A stretch of DNA of 64,000 bases. Origin: Paenibacillus aestuarii (GTDB lineage Bacteria; Bacillota; Bacilli; Paenibacillales; NBRC-103111). How positions within the stretch are numbered: position 1 is the first letter of the stretch; every line of letters starts with the position of its first letter. The DNA lies in NCBI RefSeq assembly GCF_027789125.1, contig NZ_JAQFVF010000002.1, positions 62,001 through 126,000 on the forward strand. Direction: 5' to 3'. The position numbers and the translations under genes are program-made. This document shows positions 1 through 8,578 of this stretch, one piece after another. A model generated the notes under the pieces. That model worked only from the letters and a program-made list of their open reading frames with translations. It made no database searches and was not told where the DNA came from.

Positions 1-9
1 GGAGCCAGT

Positions 10-408
10 ATGATCGGAACGAAGGGAACGCTCAAACATATCCGTACGCAAATTCATAATGTGCCTATCCTCTTTTGTCCGGTATGTCACCGCATAGAGG
101 TTCATTATTTGGTGGAAAATGAATATGAAATTCTAGCGGAATATGCGCATGGCGACGGAGCATTCGAAGTGGATTTTGCAGAATATGTGGATGGCAAAGA
201 TCACTTATTGTATGATAATTGCGTGAATCATGAGGGCGAAGAGCCGTTAGACATTGTCCGCAGCCAAATTGACATGGCGCTTGATCTCTTGAGCGTAGCC
301 ACATCCATCGGCGATAATGAGTGGGAGGAGCAGTTGAAGATACGGCTGAAGATGCTCAGTGCCCGCCGTGATAAGCTGTTGAATAAGAAGCCATCCAAAC
401 GCGTCTGA
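10..408 (+). CDS. Hypothetical protein with a CPVC motif
   Basis: A complete 132-residue protein whose function I do not recognise. A GGAG ribosome binding site at 1-4 sits just ahead of the ATG. Residues 23-26 read CPVC and a further cysteine lies in the acidic middle (YDNC), so a small metal-binding knuckle is possible but incomplete as a zinc ribbon. The C-terminal third is predicted helical and basic, ending KKPSKRV. There is no signal peptide or membrane segment. It converges on the LytTR regulator and shares a terminator with it. The upstream neighbour lies outside the window. Confidence 0.7.
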   Translation: MIGTKGTLKHIRTQIHNVPILFCPVCHRIEVHYLVENEYEILAEYAHGDGAFEVDFAEYVDGKDHLLYDNCVNHEGEEPLDIVRSQIDMALDLLSVATSIGDNEWEEQLKIRLKMLSARRDKLLNKKPSKRV

Positions 409-463
409 TTGTAGTTACGCTGTAACTAGCTCACGCAGATAGCGTCTTATAGAGTGTACGCAC

Positions 464-503
464 AAAAACCCACTAGGGCGAAATCCTGATTGTGGGTTTT
501 TTG
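464..503. terminator. Bidirectional rho-independent terminator
   Basis: AAAAACCCAC at 464-473 pairs with GTGGGTTTTT at 492-501. A-run and T-run flank the stem on both sides, so it can end both convergent genes (10-408 and 514-1284). Confidence 0.85.
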
Positions 504-513
504 CTTGCTTTTT

Positions 514-1284
514 TCATATATTCAGCTCTTGAAGAAGCTTGGCAAATTCCTTCTGCAAATTGCGGCTTAACGGAACCTTGACGGTGCTATGTTTAAAATG
601 GATGAGGAACCTCCGCGATGTCGGGAACCCGCGTTCTTTGACGTAAGAGGCCACGTGGCGCATGTTCACGAGGAAGCCTTTGAACGGACTGAATAATAAA
701 GGAGATGCTTGCAGGAGAATGTCCGATAAGTTCGTGCTTGCCTCTACACAATCTCCATTGACGAGATGGATGGCTGTCAGGCGTTTATCTTCTTTTTCGA
801 TATAAAGAATGGAGTCTTCCGAAATCGGCAGCTCCAGCTTTTGATGCTTCACCGTAATCCATGTAGCCGGTGGTGCCTGAGACGCTTGTACGCTGCGCTC
901 CATTTCGATTTCAGTTTTCGCTTTCTCGAGCGCAGTCTGAAATTTCGGGAAGAGGACAGGCTTGGATAAAAAATAAAGGGAGCCCAGATCATGAAATGAA
1001 GTCAGCACATCGTCAATATTCGTCGTGCCGCTGACCATGATCACTTTCGGCCGTCCGCCGGCTTCGCGAATCGCCTGAACCATGGAGATCCCGTCCAGCT
1101 CCCCTTGGAGTCGGATATCGACAAATAAAATATCCGGTTTGCAAGAATCGTATTGCTGAAGAAACGCTTGGCCGTCGGAGGCGACACAGACGACGTTAAC
1201 GCCGCAGCGCTCACAATAGCTTTCAAGCATTGTGCCTGCCCATTGGTTGTCCTCGACAATCGCAGCTGTCACAAGGAAACTCAT
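514..1284 (-). CDS. LytTR-family response regulator
   Basis: A 256-residue response regulator. Residues 1-125 form a receiver domain with the acidic pair ED at 11-12, the phospho-acceptor Asp in FVDIRL (D56) and the conserved Lys in LSKPV. Residues about 150-250 form a LytTR DNA-binding domain (ILYIEKEDKRLTAI, FKGFLVNMRHV). This AgrA/LytT architecture usually controls genes next to a dedicated sensor kinase. The divergent neighbour at 1445 is a polytopic sensor with no kinase domain, so the phosphodonor is not evident here. An AGGAGG box at 1297-1302 precedes the ATG at a slightly long spacing. Family assignment is firm; the regulon is unknown. Confidence 0.9.
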   Translation of the reverse strand: MSFLVTAAIVEDNQWAGTMLESYCERCGVNVVCVASDGQAFLQQYDSCKPDILFVDIRLQGELDGISMVQAIREAGGRPKVIMVSGTTNIDDVLTSFHDLGSLYFLSKPVLFPKFQTALEKAKTEIEMERSVQASQAPPATWITVKHQKLELPISEDSILYIEKEDKRLTAIHLVNGDCVEASTNLSDILLQASPLLFSPFKGFLVNMRHVASYVKERGFPTSRRFLIHFKHSTVKVPLSRNLQKEFAKLLQELNI

Positions 1285-1444
1285 ATTTTCGTACGCCTCC
1301 TATTCATGAAGTTCTTATCTGAGATGGCATCTTGGTCGCAGAAACAGCCAACTGAGTCCTGTTTGAAGGCAAAACGTAAATAAAGATGTATAGTTAAATA
1401 ATAGGATGCCTTCTACGGAGCAAGTTTGGAAATGAGGGATTGTA

Positions 1445-2074
1445 TTGCTCACATGGTTCAAATTTTTCGTCGCATCTATTGATTTTATTCCCATGCTGTT
1501 TTTTTCATTTGTCACGTTTAGAATAAAGGTACGACCGTACTGGAGAGGAATTGCGCTGGCTATTGGTGCGGCCTTCATAGCCACTTACGCCTGCCCGTAT
1601 CCTCTTGTCTATCTAGCTATTTTGTTCGTGTTATTTACGAGATTTCTAAAGTTCAACCTGATACCCGCCGTACTGTTGGCGCTGTCTGGTTATATGATGT
1701 CGGTCATCGTCTCGACAGCCGTAATCTTTGTGTGCGATAAGACCGGGCTCGTTAGCTACTCCGGCTTGCAAGAGGACTCTATGGCCTTGGCATCCAGCAT
1801 GCTGATGCTGCTCGGCATAGGGGTCAAATGCCTCGTCCTGCTTGGCATGGTCCGTTTGCGGCTCGGCTTTACGTTTCTTACGCATTACTACAGAATTACG
1901 CTGTGCAAGGAGAATGCCGGTTTTTATTTGTTTATTTTGACCGTTCTAATAGGTATCGGGTTTGGTAATACGCTGGAGAACAACACATTGAGTGCACTCA
2001 TGCCTGTTCAAATTCTCAGCATAGCGACGGCTCTATTCATCTATGTAACGTTACGAGAAGAATTTGGGATTTAA
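1445..2074 (+). CDS. Polytopic membrane protein resembling an AgrC-type sensor without kinase domain
   Basis: 209 residues, almost all hydrophobic, with six or seven transmembrane segments; the TTG start follows a GAGGG box. It is divergent from a LytTR response regulator, the position normally held by an AgrC/ComD-like kinase. The layout matches the membrane half of such kinases, but translation stops after the last segment (ending REEFGI). The following DNA is occupied by the convergent XRE gene, whose 3' end it overlaps by 24 bp. I see no H-box or ATPase motifs. It may be a truncated kinase, a decoy receptor or an unrelated membrane protein; function is not known. Confidence 0.6.
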   Translation: MLTWFKFFVASIDFIPMLFFSFVTFRIKVRPYWRGIALAIGAAFIATYACPYPLVYLAILFVLFTRFLKFNLIPAVLLALSGYMMSVIVSTAVIFVCDKTGLVSYSGLQEDSMALASSMLMLLGIGVKCLVLLGMVRLRLGFTFLTHYYRITLCKENAGFYLFILTVLIGIGFGNTLENNTLSALMPVQILSIATALFIYVTLREEFGI

Positions 2075-2692
2075 CGGCAGTGTAGACGTGCCTTGTTCGA
2101 TATCCGGCTGCTGGCCTGTATTGCGGGCAACATAGGATATGATCAATTGATGATATTTTTTCTGCGGGAGGGCGGCAATCGTAACATAAGGCCCCTCTCC
2201 AGCGGCATCAAAATAAAGTTTGCCCTCAGCGGGGGCATACTTTTTTATTTTGTTCATATTCACGAACAGATGCGTATCCAGCTTCAGATAATCATTGTCC
2301 TGCATGATTTCAAGCAGATCGGTAAATTCGACCAACGATTCAACGATTTCTTCTGCAATCTGCTCCGGTGAATAATAACGAATATGCTTCACTCCAAATT
2401 CCACATACCAAATATTCGCCAGCTGGTCCTTCATGGACAATGGTTGCTGGTGCTCCTCTTCCAAGTACCCAGCCCTCATCAACATATCTTTATAGGGATA
2501 TAAATAGGCTTGTGAAAGCTTTCTCAAGGTGTCTGGCGATGGCCTGATCACGTCATTCGTGGCCCGATTACGCCCAAGCTCCAAATCTCGAATGTAGGCG
2601 TGAGATAAACCGCTTTTATCTGCGGCTTTGCGCAATGACATTTTGCCCCGCAGTTCTTCGAGGAATTTTCCGAAGTTATTAGGAAATTCCAA
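2051..2692 (-). CDS. XRE-family transcriptional regulator
   Basis: 213 residues. An N-terminal helix-turn-helix of the XRE/Cro type spans about residues 5-70 (MSLRKAADKSGLSHAYIRDLE, RPSPDTLRKLSQAY). The rest is a putative effector or dimerisation region with no family I recognise. I place the start at the TTG at 2692 because a GGAGGT box at 2701-2706 sits 8 bases upstream; an ATG 27 bases further out has no such box. The gene is convergent with the membrane protein at 1445 and overlaps its end by 24 bp. It is divergent from sigI, but control of sigI by it is only a possibility. Confidence 0.82.
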   Translation of the reverse strand: MEFPNNFGKFLEELRGKMSLRKAADKSGLSHAYIRDLELGRNRATNDVIRPSPDTLRKLSQAYLYPYKDMLMRAGYLEEEHQQPLSMKDQLANIWYVEFGVKHIRYYSPEQIAEEIVESLVEFTDLLEIMQDNDYLKLDTHLFVNMNKIKKYAPAEGKLYFDAAGEGPYVTIAALPQKKYHQLIISYVARNTGQQPDIEQGTSTLPLNPKFFS

Positions 2693-2849
2693 TGGGAAAC
2701 ACCTCCAATATGTGAACATTGTAATGGATTCAGCGAAAAATTGAAACTACATTCAAGGTTAATATTGCCATTAGGTGCGCCTTTGGATAAGTGTGTTATA
2801 ATAAATTTGTTTTTTAAATATTTTTTATTTATTTTTTCTGGCGATACAT

Positions 2850-2878
2850 ACCCCCTGATTGTTATAGATAGGGACGAA
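2850..2878 (+). promoter_or_regulatory. Candidate SigI-type promoter of sigI-rsgI
   Basis: ACCCCC at 2850-2855 and CGAA at 2875-2878 are separated by 19 bases and lie 24 bases before the sigI start. These match the core elements reported for SigI promoters in Bacillus and Clostridium, so the operon is probably autoregulated. The spacing is by eye and the start point is not known. Confidence 0.5.
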
Positions 2879-2902
2879 ATTACTATATTGTGAGGTGGAA
2901 CG

Positions 2903-3688
2903 GTGCTACTTGTACTATTTAAAAAGTTCCTTGGAAGGAAGCAAAGCGGGGGACAAAGTGATACCCAGCCCTCTCCACTAGAGGAAACCGTACAGCAAAT
3001 ACAAGACGGAGATCTGAGACTTAGGAATCAGTTTATAGCCGATTACCAACCTTATGTGGCTAAAGTCACAAGCAGATTCTGTAAGCGATATATCGATCCG
3101 GCAAGAGATGATGAATTCAGCATTGCGCTTGGTGCCTTTAACGAAGCGCTCAATCAGTATTCCAAAGCGATGGGCCGCTCGTTTCTGGGTTTCGCGGAAA
3201 CGGTCATACGTCGCAGATTGATTGACTTTTTGCGTAAGGAACAGCGGTTCAAAGGGCAAATCCCCTACAGCTCCTTTGATCAAGAGGATGATGAAGATAA
3301 CTTCATGAATCCGATTGAAGTTCATCAGGCGATCGAAGCTTATGAGAAGCAGAGAGGCCTGGAGGAACGCCGCAGCGAGATCATGGATTTTAACCGTTGC
3401 TTGAAGGATTTCGATATTCAGTTCAACGATCTGACCGATGCTGCGCCCAAGCACGATGATTCCCGTCAAATGCTGTTTGGGATCGGTCGGACCCTTTCAC
3501 AGGACGCAGAGCTTATGCGCACTCTGCTGACTAAACGCCAGCTGCCGATCAAGGAATTGCTGGAGCAAGTCCAAGTCTCCAGGAAAACACTGGAGCGCAA
3601 CCGCAAATACTTAATTGCCATTGCACTTATTTTTAACGGTCCATACCCTTATTTGCGGGACTATTTACATATTCGAGATGATGAGTGA
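2903..3688 (+). CDS. sigI: RNA polymerase sigma factor SigI
   Basis: 261 residues, close to the usual SigI length of about 250. It directs core polymerase to heat- and envelope-stress promoters and, in relatives, to polysaccharide-sensing regulons. The region-2-like part spans about 30-110 (LRNQFIADYQPYVAKVTSRF, FAETVIRRRLIDFLRKEQRF). The C-terminal domain carries a recognition helix near PIKELLEQVQVSRKTLERNR. The GTG start follows GAGGTGG at 2892-2898. rsgI begins 24 bp downstream, the conserved operon partner. A SigI-like promoter lies directly upstream. Confidence 0.93.
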   Translation: MLLVLFKKFLGRKQSGGQSDTQPSPLEETVQQIQDGDLRLRNQFIADYQPYVAKVTSRFCKRYIDPARDDEFSIALGAFNEALNQYSKAMGRSFLGFAETVIRRRLIDFLRKEQRFKGQIPYSSFDQEDDEDNFMNPIEVHQAIEAYEKQRGLEERRSEIMDFNRCLKDFDIQFNDLTDAAPKHDDSRQMLFGIGRTLSQDAELMRTLLTKRQLPIKELLEQVQVSRKTLERNRKYLIAIALIFNGPYPYLRDYLHIRDDE

Positions 3689-3712
3689 TGTTACAGAAAG
3701 GGAGAAAAGCGC

Positions 3713-5092
3713 ATGAACAAGGGAATCGTAATGGAATTAAGCGACAGCTCCATTATCGTCATGTGTCCGGACGGACGGTTCGAGAAGCTTCCACGAGGAA
3801 CGCGGAGCTGTGAAGTAGGGGAAGAAATCTTGTACGCACCTGTGAAACGGGGCATTAAAGTGCCGCAGATGGCTATTGTTTCCGGATTGGCAGCTGCTAT
3901 TGTCTTTTGTTTCGTATTAGTTTCTACGTTGACAGGCAGCGTACCGAGCGGGCAAGTTGTGGCTTATGTCTCAATCGATATTAATCCGAGCATAGAGATT
4001 GGTATCGATAATCAGGAAATCGTACAGGAGCTGCAGGGGCTGAATACAGATGGCGACAACTTGATTCAGTCACTTGCGTTCAAAGGGAAGTCTGTGGAGG
4101 CTGTGACTTCCGACATTCTCGATAAAGCTGAACAGGGGGCCCTCGGTAAAGGCGAGGGAGATATTATCATCAGCAGCACGCTCGTTCAAGACAACACCGC
4201 TATCAATGATGAAGCCTTAGCTAACAAGCTCAAGGACCAAGTTAGCAAGCATATCGAGCAAGTACATCCTGACCAAGTGAAAAACTACGAAGTGACGGCG
4301 TTCGCCGCGCCGCAGGAAGTACGCCAGGAAGCCAAAGCGAGCGGCGTTTCGGCAGGCAAGTACGCGATTTACTTGAATGCGCTGGATAACGGGACCAGAG
4401 TATCGCTCGATGATATTAAGTCCGTGAGCATCCATCAGTTGGCCAAAGATAATGGCGGTATTGATAAGCTGGTTAATCCCGAGAAGCCGATTAATAAAAC
4501 GTCTCTGAAGCAGTTGGTTGATGATGAGAAGTCGGGTAAGCTGAACGACAGATACGAACAGCTAATCAAGGGCAACTCGGACAAAGACAACGACAAAGAT
4601 GGCAAGAGCAACCCAAACAGCAAGTCGACTACGAAGCCTGGACGGACGCCACAGCCAACACCGAAGAACGACAAGTCCTCTAACAACGATAAGAACAGCA
4701 AGAACGATAAGAACGATAAGAACGATAAGAACGACAAAAGTGATAAGAATGACAAGAACGACAAAAGTGGTAAAAGTAACGGCAAAGATGATGACGATAA
4801 ACAGAGCCCGACGAAGCGACCGGATCGCAGCAACAATGACGACGACGATGATTCCCAGAAGAATACATCTTCAAAATCGTCAACTTCGCCCAGCACCAAG
4901 CCGACTCTGAAGCCGCCTTTTACAACGAAGCCATCGGTCAAGCCGACTCCCACACCTAAAGAGGGTGATGGGAGCGATTCCGATTCCAAAGGCAAAAGCA
5001 ACGACCGGGACAAGAACGACAAGTCGGACAATCGCGACGGACGCAACAAAGATCAAAATAACAACAAGGATGACGATAACCGTCGAAATTAA
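3713..5092 (+). CDS. rsgI: Anti-sigma-I factor RsgI
   Basis: 459 residues. The N-terminal RsgI_N domain (1-48) holds SigI at the membrane, a single transmembrane helix spans about 52-74, and an extracellular domain follows. It begins with the conserved SIDINPSIEIGID; cleavage at the Asn-Pro of this motif is reported for clostridial RsgI proteins. From about residue 285 to the end the protein is a charged low-complexity tail of Lys, Asn, Asp, Ser, Thr and Pro, including repeated KND triplets. No carbohydrate-binding or hydrolase module is fused, unlike in cellulosome-forming clostridia. It is co-transcribed with sigI and closed by a terminator. Confidence 0.92.
   Translation: MNKGIVMELSDSSIIVMCPDGRFEKLPRGTRSCEVGEEILYAPVKRGIKVPQMAIVSGLAAAIVFCFVLVSTLTGSVPSGQVVAYVSIDINPSIEIGIDNQEIVQELQGLNTDGDNLIQSLAFKGKSVEAVTSDILDKAEQGALGKGEGDIIISSTLVQDNTAINDEALANKLKDQVSKHIEQVHPDQVKNYEVTAFAAPQEVRQEAKASGVSAGKYAIYLNALDNGTRVSLDDIKSVSIHQLAKDNGGIDKLVNPEKPINKTSLKQLVDDEKSGKLNDRYEQLIKGNSDKDNDKDGKSNPNSKSTTKPGRTPQPTPKNDKSSNNDKNSKNDKNDKNDKNDKSDKNDKNDKSGKSNGKDDDDKQSPTKRPDRSNNDDDDDSQKNTSSKSSTSPSTKPTLKPPFTTKPSVKPTPTPKEGDGSDSDSKGKSNDRDKNDKSDNRDGRNKDQNNNKDDDNRRN
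4700..4771 (+). repeat. Tandem 9-bp repeats inside rsgI
   Basis: Eight consecutive 9-bp units of the form AAGAACGAT or variants encode Lys-Asn-Asp or Lys-Ser-Asp triplets. The first three are identical. The unit is a multiple of three, so slippage changes the length of the extracellular linker without breaking the frame. Confidence 0.85.
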
Positions 5093-5095
5093 TCA

Positions 5096-5137
5096 GGCTG
5101 TTTCCTTAGGTTCAATGGGACCTAAGGAGCAGTCTTT
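5096..5137 (+). terminator. Terminator of sigI-rsgI
   Basis: CCTTAGGT at 5104-5111 pairs with ACCTAAGG at 5120-5127, followed shortly by a run of seven T. Confidence 0.85.
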
Positions 5138-5250
5138 TTTTGTCGTTTCGTATCCAAATACAGATATTGAAAACTGTCAGTTTTCACCTGCAGGTGGTAC
5201 AATACAATCATGTGCATTACAGCATTCATTTTGGGGAGGAAGTGTCTGCT

Positions 5251-6270
5251 TTGAGATACACCACTTTCGGTAAATCTGGCTACAAAGTGTCATCATTAGG
5301 CTTTGGAGCTATGAATCTTCCGAGTGTACCACTTGACCAAGCGAGAGAAGCGCTCAACTATGCATTAGATCACGGCATTAATTATATCGACACGGCAGCG
5401 GCATATCGCAACAGCGAGGAGATTATCGGCGAGTGCATTTCGCATCGCAGGCAGGAGTATTTTTTGGCGACGAAGACGAACGCCCGAGATTACGAGACTG
5501 CGAAAAGTGAAATTGAGCGCAGCCTGGTCCGGATGAAGACGGATCATGTGGATTTGCTGCAGCTGCATTACGTAAACTATGTCCATGAGTTTAAAAAAAT
5601 CATGGGCGAAGGCGGCGCCTATGAAGCCGCACTGGAAGCACAGCGGGAAGGCAAAGTCCGATTCATCGGCATAAGCGGCCATCGCCCTGACCTGCTGGTG
5701 AAATGGATTGCGAAAGGGCAGTTTTCGCAAGTGCTGTTTCATTTGAATTTGGCACAGCCTTTCGCCTTAGATGAACTGATTCCGACAATGACCGAGATGG
5801 ATATGATGAAGGTGGCGATGAAGCCTTTATCCGGCGGGTTTATACAGCCTGTGGAGCAAGCGATCCGCTACCCGTACAGCCAAGATGTACATGTGACGAT
5901 CTCCGGAATGGTCAGCGTGAAGGAAGTGCAGGAAAATTTGGCTGCACAGGAACAAGCTGTTGGCAGCGAGGAACGCCAGGAGCTGGAGATGTTGGCGCGC
6001 GAGCTCGGGCAGCATGACTGCCGCCGCTGCAATTATTGTAAGTGCCCGTTGGAAGTGGCGATCCCTGATGTGATGATCTCGAGCCGCTTCCGTGAGAAGT
6101 TCGGCTTGCTGCCGAAGGGCAGCGGTTTTTTTGAACGGCAAAAGGAGAGAATAATGGGTTGTGCGGATTATGAGCCGTGTAAGGAAAAGCCGCTCTGCGA
6201 AGAGAAGTGCCCTTATCATCTGCCGATGCAACAAGTTGTCCAAAAGGCCGCATCGTTCTACTCTGCATAA
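5251..6270 (+). CDS. Aldo/keto reductase with C-terminal iron-sulfur-type cysteines
   Basis: 339 residues from a TTG start chosen because GGGGAGGA at 5233-5240 sits 10 bases upstream; an upstream ATG at 5140 has no such box. The aldo/keto reductase barrel shows the catalytic set: Asp and Tyr in YIDTAAAYRNSEEIIG, Lys in FLATKTNARD and His in LLQLHYVN. The last 100 residues carry clustered cysteines (CRRCNYCKC, then CADYEPCKEKPLCEEKCPY), typical of the ferredoxin-like extension of some bacterial AKR proteins. It probably reduces carbonyl substrates in the cytosol; the substrate is unknown. The next gene, pepA, starts 45 bp downstream. Confidence 0.87.
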   Translation: MRYTTFGKSGYKVSSLGFGAMNLPSVPLDQAREALNYALDHGINYIDTAAAYRNSEEIIGECISHRRQEYFLATKTNARDYETAKSEIERSLVRMKTDHVDLLQLHYVNYVHEFKKIMGEGGAYEAALEAQREGKVRFIGISGHRPDLLVKWIAKGQFSQVLFHLNLAQPFALDELIPTMTEMDMMKVAMKPLSGGFIQPVEQAIRYPYSQDVHVTISGMVSVKEVQENLAAQEQAVGSEERQELEMLARELGQHDCRRCNYCKCPLEVAIPDVMISSRFREKFGLLPKGSGFFERQKERIMGCADYEPCKEKPLCEEKCPYHLPMQQVVQKAASFYSA

Positions 6271-6314
6271 CTGTGGACGAGCCATATCAATACATAACAG
6301 CAAGGAGCATCTGT

Positions 6315-7823
6315 ATGTTTGAATCGATGACGAAGATCACAACTGGTGTATTTACGTCGTATCCAAATAATGAAAGCGGGGCAGACGCAATCGTCGTCTG
6401 CCTGAGCGAATCCGAGCTGCGGCAGGACGGCCTGTTCGGCCAGCCGCAGCTCGAAAGCGCCCTTCACCGCCTGCGTGAGAAGGGCATATTCACCGGCGCG
6501 CTAGGCGAAGTCCGCGCGCTGCCGACGCACGGGCTGCTGCCGTACGCGTACGTGCTTGTGGCGGGACTCGGTCCCGACCCATCACGCGATACGCTGCGAG
6601 CAGCCGCGGTCTATGCAGCGCGCGAAGCGCTCGCGCTGCGGCTCGAACACTTGGCGCTGCGGCTGCCAAGTGGCTTGGATCTTCGGGGAGCGGTAACCGC
6701 GCTGACCGAAGGTCTGCTGCTCGGTACGTACCGCATCGCGACGTACCGCAAAGACGCGCCGGCGCGCGCGGAGCTGCGCCAGGCGGATTTGCTCACAGAA
6801 GCGGCTGTGGATGCAGCGCTTCTGGAGCAGGCGATCGCCACCGCACGGGTGGTGGCGGAAGGTACGAACTATGCCCGGGATCTCACGAATCTCCCGGGCA
6901 ACAAGCTTGTACCGGCTACCTTGGCGGAGGAAGCCATGAGGCTTGCCCTGCAATACGGCTTCGCCTGCGAAGTGCTGGATGAACAAGAAATTGCCGCCCG
7001 CGGGATGGGCGGACTTATCGCCGTGGGTGGCGGCAGTGTCCACCCGCCGCGCATGATCACCCTGCAGTATAAGGGGGATCCGGATTCAACTGACGTGCTG
7101 GGCCTCGTCGGCAAAGGCGTGACCTTCGATACCGGCGGGATCTCGATGAAGAAGCCGGAAGGCATGGAAGAGATGATCAGCGACATGGGGGGCGCAGCGA
7201 CGCTGTTGGGCGCTTTGCACGTTGTAGGTCAACTGAAGCCCAAGGTGAATCTGGTCGTGGTAATCCCATCCGCGGAAAATATGACATCAGGAGCGGCCTA
7301 CCGTCCAGGGGACATCGTGAAGCTGATGAGCGGACATTCGGTAGAGGTGCTCAATACCGATGCGGAGGGCCGGATTATTTTGGCTGAAGGTGTGACCTAT
7401 GCGAAGCAGCTGGGTGCGACCCGCTTGATCGATGTGGCTACATTGACGGGGGCGGTCCTGGTTTCGCTGGCGGATGTGGCAACGGGCGCAGTGACGAATG
7501 ATGACAACTTCCTCAAACCATTTATGGATGCTGCTGCGGGAGCGGGCGAAAAGGTGTGGCAGCTGCCGAACTATCCGGAATATCGGGCAATGCTGAAAAG
7601 CGATGTGGCGGATATCAAAAACGCGACCTCGGACCGTTGGGCCGGGGCGATTACAGCAGGCTTATTCATTGGCTTTTTTGCCGAGGAAACGCCATGGATT
7701 CACTTGGATACCGGCGGCACAGCTTGGTTGTGGTCAACGAAAGGAACAGAGCCGAAGGGCGGCACTGGAGTTATGGTGCGGACGTTAGCTTCTTATATAT
7801 GCGGGGAAGCGCTTTACGCCTAG
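6315..7823 (+). CDS. pepA: Leucyl aminopeptidase, M17 family
   Basis: 502 residues, the usual size for cytosolic leucyl aminopeptidase, a two-metal hexameric enzyme that removes N-terminal residues from peptides. The M17 signature NTDAEGR is present, as are the metal and substrate residues in GKGVTFDTGGISMKK. The N-terminal domain is more divergent, as is usual. The ATG at 6315 is preceded by AAGGAG at 6302-6307; an ATG 108 bp further upstream overlaps the previous gene and has no good box. G+C is noticeably high across 6400-6900. Confidence 0.93.
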   Translation: MFESMTKITTGVFTSYPNNESGADAIVVCLSESELRQDGLFGQPQLESALHRLREKGIFTGALGEVRALPTHGLLPYAYVLVAGLGPDPSRDTLRAAAVYAAREALALRLEHLALRLPSGLDLRGAVTALTEGLLLGTYRIATYRKDAPARAELRQADLLTEAAVDAALLEQAIATARVVAEGTNYARDLTNLPGNKLVPATLAEEAMRLALQYGFACEVLDEQEIAARGMGGLIAVGGGSVHPPRMITLQYKGDPDSTDVLGLVGKGVTFDTGGISMKKPEGMEEMISDMGGAATLLGALHVVGQLKPKVNLVVVIPSAENMTSGAAYRPGDIVKLMSGHSVEVLNTDAEGRIILAEGVTYAKQLGATRLIDVATLTGAVLVSLADVATGAVTNDDNFLKPFMDAAAGAGEKVWQLPNYPEYRAMLKSDVADIKNATSDRWAGAITAGLFIGFFAEETPWIHLDTGGTAWLWSTKGTEPKGGTGVMVRTLASYICGEALYA

Positions 7824-7846
7824 TTCTCGGCTGATGGACAGATATT

Positions 7847-7893
7847 AAAAAGTCACCCGGCATCGAGGTTCACTCGAGCCAGGTGACTTTGTT
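7847..7893. terminator. Bidirectional terminator after pepA
   Basis: AAAAAGTCACC at 7847-7857 pairs with GGTGACTTT at 7882-7890, with an inner CGAG/CTCG stem. It serves pepA and the convergent gene at 7897. Confidence 0.85.
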
Positions 7894-7896
7894 TGC

Positions 7897-8454
7897 TTAG
7901 GCGCCAAGGCTGCGTCCGGCCTTTGCAGTTACCGCTTGCGGCACTTTCAGCAGTTCTTTCAAATCGGACATCCGGATGACGAGACGGTTAATTTCGTTCG
8001 TCGTGTAAGACAATTGCGGCGTTCTCTCGGCGAGTTGGGCTAAGGAGATACCGACCCATTCTTTTTTGCGCTTATGCACACTAAGGTCATATTTCAAAAC
8101 GGTCATTGAAGCGGCATAAGGATCTGGCTTGACATAGACATCTTTCATAATATCCTGCAAGTTAAAAAACAGCTTGCTGCTCTTCCAATTGACATACCCG
8201 GGTTCAAACAAAATAACGAGAAAGTCAGATTCCGACGTTTCCATGCTTTCGAGTTTAATCAAACGAACAGCGCCTTTGGCCGCGTGCGGCTTGATAAACT
8301 GAGAGGAGCGAATATCCGGGAGAAACGGAACAATCAATAACGGACAAACGCTAGCGACATACAAATAGATTATTGACTGGAATACTAGGGATAGTACAAT
8401 AAAAGTCAAAAAGAGTAGTAAGCTGATGAGAAGTCCAAATTTCTTCGGTTTCAT
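7897..8454 (-). CDS. Hypothetical membrane-anchored protein
   Basis: 185 residues with two closely spaced hydrophobic segments at about 7-28 and 29-48, followed by a soluble domain of about 135 residues, probably cytosolic. I recognise no motif. The soluble part has alternating beta-like stretches (ESDFLVILFEPGYVNW, MTVLKYDLSVHKRKKEWVGISL) that would fit a small PH-like or similar fold, but this is only an impression. It stands alone between pepA and a Gfo/Idh-type gene. Confidence 0.7.
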   Translation of the reverse strand: MKPKKFGLLISLLLFLTFIVLSLVFQSIIYLYVASVCPLLIVPFLPDIRSSQFIKPHAAKGAVRLIKLESMETSESDFLVILFEPGYVNWKSSKLFFNLQDIMKDVYVKPDPYAASMTVLKYDLSVHKRKKEWVGISLAQLAERTPQLSYTTNEINRLVIRMSDLKELLKVPQAVTAKAGRSLGA

Positions 8455-8578
8455 AACAATTCAATAATCCCGCCTGACATGATAGATTGGGTAGTCAGCA
8501 TTATTTTAACATATGCAGCCTGTAAATTGTAAGTTGTAACATCAGCCATTCCACGAAATGAACAGAGGAGTGCATCAA

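Noticed and set aside
4700..4771. Short regular repeats as a possible CRISPR array
   Set aside because: Units of 9 bp without spacers that code Lys-Asn-Asp in frame; this is a coding repeat.
4435..5049. A 204-codon minus-strand frame opposite the rsgI tail
   Set aside because: It mirrors the low-complexity repeat of rsgI (Leu/Ser-rich), has no ribosome binding site and lies opposite a well-supported gene.
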